DNA of 6,921 nucleotides from Spirochaetia bacterium UBA5368. Its GTDB lineage: Bacteria; Spirochaetota; UBA4802; UBA5368. Below are positions 1 through 5,980 of the stretch, piece by piece. The DNA lies in contig DHPI01000046.1 of the NCBI GenBank assembly GCA_002407865.1, forward strand, positions 80,598 through 87,518, given 5' to 3'. Each line of letters starts with the position of its first letter. Positions within the stretch are counted from its first letter, which is position 1. The notes under the pieces are model-generated. The model searched no databases. It was not told the DNA's origin and saw only the letters and a list, made by a program, of their open reading frames with translations. A program made the translations under genes and the position numbers.

Positions 1-1002
1 AAGGTTGTCATGATCATTGCGTTGTTTATGAGCGTGTTTGTCGCGTTTTCTCTCGCGTTTATCATCGATATCCTCGATCAGTCATTCAAATCGCCGGAGG
101 AAATAGTCCATCTGCTGGGCATTCCGTTTCTTGGTTCTATTCCTCAACGCAATTACAGGGACCCCATATTTCTTAAAGACGCATTCAGGGATTCCATGTA
201 CACCCAGTTCTATGAGGACCTCTCTGAACAGATATATATTTTCATGAAAACGCAGAGAAAGAAGAGTATTTTACTGACATCATATCAGGAAGATGAAGAA
301 AATAGCGTACTCCTTTCGAACATAGGCTATTGCCTGGCCCAGAAAATGAATCATAAAGTGCTTATCATCGATGCAAACCTGCGCGGATCGTCGTTGAACA
401 GAATATTCAACTTTCAGGAAGGCCCGGGGTTCGCGAATCTTCTCGAAAGCAATTTGCTTGAATACCATCCCCCGATGCTTATTGAGGAAAAACAGAAAGC
501 GAATAACGACGTAGTGAAAGCCGCGATTGCGGTAACCGCCGGCGCCCGCGTGAAAAGCGCCGGGCAGTCGCCTGCAGGCACACCGGCAATAAATATCGCC
601 AGGGGTTTTGAATACAGCAGTATCACGGCGAGTAATTCAACCATGATGGATAATTTGATTAAAAAAGTTGATTCAAATCTCGATGTGCTTCCCCCTGGAC
701 GAAGTTTTCAGAATCCGATTGTGTTGATGGAAAAATTCAACATTAAGAGAATCATCAACGAGGCGAAACAGAATTACGAGGCGGTATTGTTCGATTGCGC
801 AAACCTGAAGAATTACAGTGACGTTCTGGTGCTGTCGAAAAACCTCGATGGAATAATTATTGCGATCGACGCTGAAAAAGACAAACGGCAGCCTTTGAAA
901 AATTCAATCGAACAGATGAAAAGCAAGGGTGTAAACATTCTCGGTTTTATATTTAACAACAGAAAGTTCGTTATTCCTGATGCCATCTACAAGCATTTGT
1001 AA
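1..1002 (+). CDS. Wzz/GumC-type polysaccharide chain-length protein, C-terminal part, with degenerate BY-kinase domain (5' partial)
   Basis: The frame is open to the first base, so the gene starts upstream; the ATG at position 10 lies inside the last membrane helix and is not a likely start. 333 residues are visible. Residues 1-25 form a hydrophobic helix like the second transmembrane segment of Wzz proteins, followed by the usual linker (SPEEIVHLLGIPFLGSIP). Residues 65-333 match the P-loop fold of bacterial tyrosine kinases attached to Wzz/GumC proteins, ending in IPDAIYKHL, a tail typical of GumC-like members. The catalytic motifs are altered: Walker A reads TSYQEDEENS (residues 93-102), so both glycines and the lysine are lost; Walker A' reads IIDANLR (N126 for the second Asp); Walker B reads LFDCAN (D265 kept, prolines lost). 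The EX2RX2R oligomerisation motif is EDLSEQI, and there is no C-terminal tyrosine cluster. An alanine-rich insertion sits near residues 155-220. The family's role is control of chain length and export at the inner membrane; loss of kinase activity is inferred. Confidence 0.85.
   Translation, partial: KVVMIIALFMSVFVAFSLAFIIDILDQSFKSPEEIVHLLGIPFLGSIPQRNYRDPIFLKDAFRDSMYTQFYEDLSEQIYIFMKTQRKKSILLTSYQEDEENSVLLSNIGYCLAQKMNHKVLIIDANLRGSSLNRIFNFQEGPGFANLLESNLLEYHPPMLIEEKQKANNDVVKAAIAVTAGARVKSAGQSPAGTPAINIARGFEYSSITASNSTMMDNLIKKVDSNLDVLPPGRSFQNPIVLMEKFNIKRIINEAKQNYEAVLFDCANLKNYSDVLVLSKNLDGIIIAIDAEKDKRQPLKNSIEQMKSKGVNILGFIFNNRKFVIPDAIYKHL
538..564. repeat. GC-rich inverted repeat inside the BY-kinase-like gene
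   Basis: CCGGCGC at 539-545 and GCGCCGG at 557-563 form a perfect 7-bp stem with an 11-base loop. It lies in an alanine-rich in-frame insertion with further short palindromes next to it (GCGGTAACCGC at 529-539, GCCTGCAGGC at 570-579). The patch is visibly more GC-rich than the surrounding coding sequence. Its function is unknown; it may be only a by-product of alanine/glycine codons. Confidence 0.4.
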
Positions 1003-1037
1003 CATCTCGTTGAAATACGCGCCGGGATGAAATTGGT

Positions 1038-2123
1038 ATGAATAATCGATATGATATCATGGACAGGATAAAAGGGCTTGCGATGGTGTATATCGTTCTC
1101 GATCATGCGCAATCGCCGGTTGATCCATTTATCAGGTTATTTCATCTTTCATTGTTTTTCATCGTGTCCGGCTATTTTTACAATGAAGAATACTCTAAAA
1201 AACCGTTCATGCTTTTTAAAAAACGGATTAAAAGCCTGTACATTCCTTTTATAAAATATGAATTGCTGTTTCTGCTGCTGCACAATGTGTTTTTTAAATT
1301 CAATATATATAATATTAACGTCCCCATAGAAGGGGATGCCGTCACTCCGTATACCGGTGCGAGTATTATTAAAGCGGTCACAACAATATTCCTGTTCTGG
1401 AACAGGGAGCCGTTGCTTGGCGTGTTCTGGTTTTTTACCGTCCTTTTTGCGGTCAATATTCTTTTCTGCATGATACGCTATACGTCGCTTCTGTTGTTGA
1501 AAACCATCAATGAATACATAATTGCAATGGTTATATTGCTTCTGTTTGTTCTGGGAAATATACTTTCATATTTTTCAATCACACTGCCGGTGGGATTTCA
1601 TGTTTCACTTGTTGTGCTGCTAACGTTCTATGCGGGATTTTTATACAGACGGTATGCGCGGAATATGACGTTCAATATGTATATTGCGGGTGCGTGTTTC
1701 TGTATACTGTTTATTAGCATGTTCTCTGGCAGTGTCAATGTTCCGCGCAATACATATTCAAGCCCGTTGTTTTTTATAGGAAGCACGGTTCTCGGTTTTT
1801 ATCTTACTATGTATATGGTGAATTCGGCGCCCGCGTACGCGGGTAAATTTCTCGGGATGATTGGAAGAAACACAATTATCATTATGGCATTTCATTTATT
1901 GAGCTTTAAAATAATTAATGCCGTGCAGGTGTATGCCTACAGACAACCGGAACACTTGATCGCCTCGTTCCCCGTTCTTGACAGCTCCGGAGGGTGGTGG
2001 ATCGCATACGTAATAATCGGCATTGGCGTTCCGCTCCTGATCAAATACGGGATGCTGAAAATTATTCAATTTAAAAATAGCATATATGTGAAATACAGAT
2101 ACGGAACTCTTACGAATGAATAG
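1038..2123 (+). CDS. Acyltransferase-3 family membrane acyltransferase (probable polysaccharide O-acyltransferase)
   Basis: The 361-residue protein is hydrophobic throughout, with about ten likely membrane helices. The N-terminus carries the family signature: DRIKGLAMVYIVLDH (residues 9-23, with H23 at the position of the conserved, probably catalytic histidine), then FHLSLFFIVSGYF (35-47), then a basic stretch KKRIKSLYIPF that matches the usual R/K-rich loop before the next helix. Near the C-terminus, IGRNTIIIMAFH matches the conserved IGxxS/T...H segment. Length fits the family (about 330-380). Known members transfer acetyl, succinyl or other acyl groups to sugars at the membrane; the acyl group and target here cannot be read from sequence. 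The start at 1038 is preceded by a weak GGGATGA at 1024-1030; ATG at 1059 (M8) would still keep the signature, but the longer start gives a typical N-terminus. It lies 35 bases after the chain-length gene and 18 before the pyruvyl transferase gene, consistent with one operon. Confidence 0.88.
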   Translation: MNNRYDIMDRIKGLAMVYIVLDHAQSPVDPFIRLFHLSLFFIVSGYFYNEEYSKKPFMLFKKRIKSLYIPFIKYELLFLLLHNVFFKFNIYNINVPIEGDAVTPYTGASIIKAVTTIFLFWNREPLLGVFWFFTVLFAVNILFCMIRYTSLLLLKTINEYIIAMVILLLFVLGNILSYFSITLPVGFHVSLVVLLTFYAGFLYRRYARNMTFNMYIAGACFCILFISMFSGSVNVPRNTYSSPLFFIGSTVLGFYLTMYMVNSAPAYAGKFLGMIGRNTIIIMAFHLLSFKIINAVQVYAYRQPEHLIASFPVLDSSGGWWIAYVIIGIGVPLLIKYGMLKIIQFKNSIYVKYRYGTLTNE

Positions 2124-2141
2124 CGTGATTCCGGATATGGC

Positions 2142-3440
2142 ATGAAAACAATGAAAGTAATTTTAACAGGCGCGTCGCTGTCCCAGGAGAACAAGGGGAT
2201 CAACGCGCTTACGCTGGGCGCGATTCTCGCTCTCCTTGACAGTAATCCTGAATGTGAAATCGAATTGTTTAATCAGAACTCGACATATGACGCGCAGGTA
2301 CAGCACGGCATTAACTTCAGGGGAAACACGGTAATAGTTACTGAAAATTATATATGGTCGTCCAGATTTATTTTGTGCGGGCTTTTGCATCTTGTGTTTT
2401 CGTTTATGCCTGCGCGGATAAAAAAAATCATTTTCATCGATAATTTAAAAATATTTTATTTTGTGCTGATGAAGCTGAAACGAAAAAAAGTGCTTCCGGG
2501 CGAGCCGGCGCTTAATAAGCTGATTCATGCCGATTATATCGTGAATTGCGCCGAAGGAGACAGCTTCAGCGATATTTACGGGATGCATGTGTTTTTACGC
2601 CAATCGCTGGACAAGGTGCTTGCGATAGCATACAAAAAAAAATTTGTAATTTTTCCGCAGACTATCGGTCCGTTTAATTCCGCTCTCGCAAAAAGGCTGT
2701 CGAAAGAAATTTTGAAACGAGCTGAAACTATCTATGTTCGTGAAAAACGCTCCAGGGAATATCTGACGCGCGAATTTGGCGAGCTTCCAAACTTAAAAGA
2801 TGCAAGCGACATGGCCTTCCTGATGGAGCCTGAAAAAGTGGATGATGCCGCGTTCGAGAAATTTTGTGAAAGCGGAATTGTCACGGGAATTAATATAAGC
2901 GGCTTTTTATACGATCATCCGACGGGAAAAAATAAGATTTTAGGGGATGCGGTCGATTACGCCAAAATCTCCGATGAGATCATCAAATCGCTGCTGTCGA
3001 TTGACCCATCGATAAAGGTGGTTTTTGTCTCGCATGTGGAGAATGAGGATTATTGCGCCAGTAAAAAAATAGTCGATGTTTTTATAAAACGAGGATTTGG
3101 CGACAGGCTGTACGTGCTGCATGACGGCTATACCGCGCCTCAGTTAAAATATTTTCTCAGCCGTTTTGAGTTTTTCACCGGCGCCCGCATGCATGCGTGC
3201 ATCGGCGCATTTTCAACAACCGTGCCTACGGTTCCGCAGGCATACAGTTATAAGTTTATAGGAATAACCGATAAATTTGGGCTTGGCGATTTCGTCATCG
3301 ATTTAAAAAAAGATACGATCGATGTCATCCGTAAAAAAATCATAGATGGATACACGAAACGGGATGATATAAAAAAAAGAATCAGCGGCGCCCTGGCGCA
3401 AATAAAGAGCGACTCCTTGAAGTGCGGAAGCCTCCCGTGA
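2142..3440 (+). CDS. Polysaccharide pyruvyl transferase family protein
   Basis: A soluble, 432-residue protein of the CsaB/WcaK/AmsJ family, which transfers pyruvate from phosphoenolpyruvate to sugar hydroxyls as a ketal (some members may act otherwise). Family hallmarks in order: an N-terminal strand and loop VILTGASLSQENKGINALT, where WcaK-like proteins have N-x-G-x-x-A-x-T; DYIVNCAEGDSFSD in the middle; FPQTIGPF (Q173 onward); the VREKRSREYL segment containing R200-E201; DASDMAF; and TGARMHACIGA near the C-terminus, with the conserved Arg-x-His pair at R349 and H351. No signal peptide is evident, so it should act in the cytoplasm on lipid-linked repeat units or nucleotide sugars. Start is M1 at 2142 or M4 at 2151; both lack a strong Shine-Dalgarno sequence. 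Its TGA stop overlaps the ATG of the next gene by one base. Coding A8 runs (2420-2427, 3371-3378) and an A9 run (2634-2642) are present. Family assignment is firm; the sugar acceptor is unknown. Confidence 0.88.
   Translation: MKTMKVILTGASLSQENKGINALTLGAILALLDSNPECEIELFNQNSTYDAQVQHGINFRGNTVIVTENYIWSSRFILCGLLHLVFSFMPARIKKIIFIDNLKIFYFVLMKLKRKKVLPGEPALNKLIHADYIVNCAEGDSFSDIYGMHVFLRQSLDKVLAIAYKKKFVIFPQTIGPFNSALAKRLSKEILKRAETIYVREKRSREYLTREFGELPNLKDASDMAFLMEPEKVDDAAFEKFCESGIVTGINISGFLYDHPTGKNKILGDAVDYAKISDEIIKSLLSIDPSIKVVFVSHVENEDYCASKKIVDVFIKRGFGDRLYVLHDGYTAPQLKYFLSRFEFFTGARMHACIGAFSTTVPTVPQAYSYKFIGITDKFGLGDFVIDLKKDTIDVIRKKIIDGYTKRDDIKKRISGALAQIKSDSLKCGSLP
3426..3430 (+). promoter_or_regulatory. 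Ribosome binding site of the FrhB-like gene
   Basis: GGAAG lies nine bases before the ATG at 3440, inside the last codons of the pyruvyl transferase gene. This placement favours ATG 3440 over the in-frame GTG at 3422, which has no comparable site. Confidence 0.65.
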
Positions 3441-4597
3441 TGAAAAACATTCAACCAGTCGTGGATAGCCGGCTGTGCCTGAAATGCGGCGCGTGCTACA
3501 GTGTGTGCAGGGAAAGCGCAATTACGATTGCGGGCGATATAGATAAAAGGCCTGAAGTAACGGGGGAATGTACACGGTGCGGAAGGTGTGTGCAGGTGTG
3601 TCCCGGACTCAATCCGCTTGTGCACGAACGTGAAACAGTTTTAGGTCCCGCCATTGCATGCTATATCGGATATTCTGAAGATGCGTTTGTGCGTTTCAAT
3701 GCGTCGTCAGGCGGCATTATAACTTCCATGAACATGCATTTGCTCAGTACAGATTCTTTTGACGGCATAGTCTGCGTACGGCAATCGAAACAAAATTTAT
3801 ATGAGAATGAAGTAATCCTCGCGCAATCGGCGGATGAGATACTATCCGCCTCCGGTTCGAGATATTCCCCGGCGTTTGTATGCAGGGGAATACGGGACCT
3901 TTCACTGAAAAAGGGAAGGCGGTATATATTTGTTGGAAAACCATGTGATATTCAGGCCGCCATAAAATATGAGCGTCTTGAGAAGGGATTTGAATTTTTG
4001 AAAATAGCGTTGTTTTGCGCGCAGACCCCATCGATGGAAGCCACTCGCGAGGCTGTTACCTCGGGCGCAATTAATACATCCGAGGCGAAGGCGGTGCAGT
4101 ACAGGGGGAACGGATGGCCGGGATGGTTTCGCGTACTTGCCTCGGATGGCAGTGTTTTGTTACAGCGGCGGTATCATGATGTGTGGAATTCAATTCTCTG
4201 CCGGAGGAAATACAGCAATAAGCGGTGTTTTTTATGCCATGATTGCACCGGAGAGTTCGCCGATATAGCGGTCGGAGACGCATGGCTTCCCCAGTATATG
4301 GGGAATAGTCCCGGACATTCAATAGTGATTACGCGCACGCCCCGCGGGCAGGAAACCGTGGACAGATGCATCGATGCAAATGTTCTGCATCTTGAAGAGA
4401 CAGATCAAAGCAATGTAATAAAGGCGCAGACCAGCCTGTTGTCGAAAAAAAAGAACCTGTTTCTAAAAAAAATGTCGGCTGTGGTGACGCTCGAAAAGGT
4501 GCCGAATGAACGAATTCGATGGAGCCTGCGTGAAAATGATATTCGAAGAATCCCCGGCCTGATGAAATATTTTGTGCTGCACAGGCTGCGTGTATAG
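3440..4597 (+). CDS. F420 hydrogenase/dehydrogenase beta-subunit (FrhB-like) family iron-sulfur protein with N-terminal ferredoxin module
   Basis: The 385-residue protein opens with two ferredoxin motifs: C13-x2-C16-x2-C19-x3-C23 and C44-x2-C47-x2-C50-x3-C54-P, enough for two [4Fe-4S] clusters. The FrhB N-terminal domain follows (GYSEDAFVRFNASSGGIIT, with ASSGG at 88-92), then the C-terminal domain with VGKPCDIQAA (C169 in the conserved G-x-P-C motif), RGNGWPGWF and CHDCTGEFADIAVGDAWLP. C254, C263, C266 and C269 form a further cysteine group. Characterised relatives are flavin and Fe-S reductases or dehydrogenases (FrhB, FpoF, 8-vinyl chlorophyllide reductase BciB, 7-hydroxymethyl chlorophyll a reductase); versions in polysaccharide loci have no assigned reaction known to me. 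Nothing here shows that F420 is used; flavin is the safer guess. The start ATG overlaps the preceding TGA stop (TGATG, 3438-3442), implying translational coupling with the pyruvyl transferase; GTG 3422 would add six residues. Two A8 runs (4445-4452, 4465-4472) lie near the 3' end. Family assignment is strong; substrate unknown. Confidence 0.88.
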   Translation: MKNIQPVVDSRLCLKCGACYSVCRESAITIAGDIDKRPEVTGECTRCGRCVQVCPGLNPLVHERETVLGPAIACYIGYSEDAFVRFNASSGGIITSMNMHLLSTDSFDGIVCVRQSKQNLYENEVILAQSADEILSASGSRYSPAFVCRGIRDLSLKKGRRYIFVGKPCDIQAAIKYERLEKGFEFLKIALFCAQTPSMEATREAVTSGAINTSEAKAVQYRGNGWPGWFRVLASDGSVLLQRRYHDVWNSILCRRKYSNKRCFLCHDCTGEFADIAVGDAWLPQYMGNSPGHSIVITRTPRGQETVDRCIDANVLHLEETDQSNVIKAQTSLLSKKKNLFLKKMSAVVTLEKVPNERIRWSLRENDIRRIPGLMKYFVLHRLRV

Positions 4598-4599
4598 TC

Positions 4600-4621
4600 G
4601 TGACGGATACGTGACGGATAC
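4600..4621 (+). repeat. Perfect 11-bp tandem duplication before the flippase start
   Basis: GTGACGGATAC occurs twice head to tail, at 4600-4610 and 4611-4621, in the 28-base gap before ATG 4626. The second copy places GGA seven bases before the ATG, and its own GTG (4611) is in frame with the flippase. The first copy's GTG runs into a TGA after four codons. Confidence 0.8.
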
Positions 4622-4625
4622 CGGA

Positions 4626-5906
4626 ATGAATACAATTGCCCTGAAACGTCTGCTGGAAAAGTTTCTAAAGCATAAATCAACACAGAATTTTACCATTATT
4701 GCGGCGATAGCCGTGGTGCAGCTTTTCAACAATGTAATACTGGGAAGGAGCCTGTCAAAGGATGAATTCGGTTTATTCTCCTTCGTTTTTTTTAATGTGG
4801 TTAACTTCCTGTCGGTTTTGCTTTTATTCGGACAGAATTCATCAATACTTCGCTATTTTTCCTCAAAGAATATTCAGCATTATAAATGGAAACAGTATTT
4901 GCTGTCTTTTTTCGCACTGATAATAGTGCCGGTTGTTCTCAGCGCGTTTGCAATTAAGCATATTTATAAACTGGAATGGACGTGGTTTTTAATGGCCGTA
5001 CTCGCGTCCTTCATGATGTGCTGCACAAATATGACGTCCACATTTTACAGGTCGCAGGGATATTTTAATACCGCGATCATCCTTGAACGGGGCCATCCTG
5101 TTTTTTTTATCATACTGCTCGCGGCGTCCCTGGTATTGTATAATACTGTCACCATTGGATTTGCCGCCGTAGCAAAGCTCATATCTTTTTCCGTGCAGCT
5201 TGTTGTAATCGTGTATATGTTTAGCCACTGGAAAGAAGGAGGGGAGCGTATTGAGAAAAGCGTTTTCTCGGAGGGAATTACACTGTGGGAGCTCAGCCTG
5301 TCTGTCATTGTTCTTACAAGCATCGACGCTTTTTTTATAGCCAAAATACTCGACTACAGGGAGCTGGCGTTGTACAGCGTTATGATTGCCGTAATGCAGA
5401 TCTATGAATTCAGCAGAATATCGCTTTTCCAGGTTTACTCCCAGAAATTTTCGAGATCGAAAAATATAAATATTCCCGAGTTTGTCAGTCTGTTGGCGGT
5501 TGTTGCCGTTATGGTCACGTTGTTTTACCTTTTTTCAACTAAATTCATTGTACGCATACTTTTCGGCGGGAAATATGACGCGTCATTTGCCCTTGTTGTT
5601 TTGTTCTGCTGTTATGGCGTAATGAATCTTATGTATGTGCTTCCATCGTGCTACCTGGTTGGCCAGAGCAGCAAAAAAGAAATGCACTATATGCTTGGAG
5701 TAAACATTCTGAGCATAGTAATAAAAGTTGTTCTTATATTTGCGTTGAAGAGTTACGCCCTTTCAGGATTTTTAGTGGCAGGGATTGTCAGCCAGTTTTT
5801 CAGAACGGGCGCTGGGTATGTCATGGTATTTAAAAATAAAAAAATTGATTATCAGGCGCTTGCCAGGTATGCGCGGCCAAAAATATTCAAAAGCGATTAT
5901 CGATAA
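4626..5906 (+). CDS. wzx: Wzx-type polysaccharide flippase (MOP superfamily)
   Basis: From ATG 4626 the protein has 426 residues, normal for Wzx/RfbX-type flippases, and alternates hydrophobic helices with short charged loops (roughly 12 membrane segments). The N-terminus shows the usual layout: an amphipathic lead (ALKRLLEKFLKHKSTQNF), a first helix, then a loop ILGRSLSKDEFGLFSF that matches the R-x-L-x-x-x-x-(Y/F)-G-x-(Y/F) motif of polysaccharide biosynthesis proteins, and a second helix. The pattern RILFGGKYDASFALVVLF in the C-terminal half is also typical of the family. It would move lipid-linked repeat units across the inner membrane, before the Wzy-type protein encoded next. An ATG at 4572 extends the frame by 18 residues (including CCTGC), but overlaps the previous gene and has no family-like sequence; GTG 4611 is a second alternative. 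Coding T8 runs occur at 4786-4793 and 5101-5108. Confident on family; the substrate cannot be read. Confidence 0.85.
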   Translation: MNTIALKRLLEKFLKHKSTQNFTIIAAIAVVQLFNNVILGRSLSKDEFGLFSFVFFNVVNFLSVLLLFGQNSSILRYFSSKNIQHYKWKQYLLSFFALIIVPVVLSAFAIKHIYKLEWTWFLMAVLASFMMCCTNMTSTFYRSQGYFNTAIILERGHPVFFIILLAASLVLYNTVTIGFAAVAKLISFSVQLVVIVYMFSHWKEGGERIEKSVFSEGITLWELSLSVIVLTSIDAFFIAKILDYRELALYSVMIAVMQIYEFSRISLFQVYSQKFSRSKNINIPEFVSLLAVVAVMVTLFYLFSTKFIVRILFGGKYDASFALVVLFCCYGVMNLMYVLPSCYLVGQSSKKEMHYMLGVNILSIVIKVVLIFALKSYALSGFLVAGIVSQFFRTGAGYVMVFKNKKIDYQALARYARPKIFKSDYR

Positions 5907-5970
5907 TTTTTAGAAAGCGTACCAGGGCTTTTTTACACGCGATATGAAGGTTTGCGCTTTTCGAAAAACC

Positions 5971-5976
5971 GGAAAG
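5971..5976 (+). promoter_or_regulatory. Ribosome binding site of the Wzy/ligase-family gene
   Basis: GGAAAG lies four bases before ATG 5981. An in-frame TGA at 5945-5947 and the lack of an ATG between it and 5981 support this start. Confidence 0.5.
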
Positions 5977-5980
5977 AACA

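Noticed and set aside
1391..1406. CCTGTTC-TG-GAACAGG inverted repeat, operator-like
   Set aside because: It is inside the acyltransferase coding sequence, far from any start, and has no partner site; chance symmetry is the simplest reading.
3422..3439. GTG start for the FrhB-like protein
   Set aside because: ATG 3440 has a well-spaced GGAAG and a stop/start overlap, and the ferredoxin motif needs no more N-terminal sequence.
3248..3625. 125-codon minus-strand reading frame across the pyruvyl transferase/FrhB-like junction
   Set aside because: Lies antisense to two genes with strong family motifs; its product resembles no domain I recognise and it has no context as a gene.
4572..4625. Upstream start for the flippase that adds 18 residues including two cysteine pairs
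   Set aside because: It overlaps the 3' end of the FrhB-like gene and the added residues do not resemble flippase N-termini; ATG 4626 gives a normal length with a plausible ribosome binding site.
5911..5965. Possible terminator between flippase and Wzy-type gene (GAAAGCG ... CGCTTTT with a T6 run)
   Set aside because: The arms are about 35 bases apart, imperfectly paired, and the T run lies inside the loop, not after the stem.
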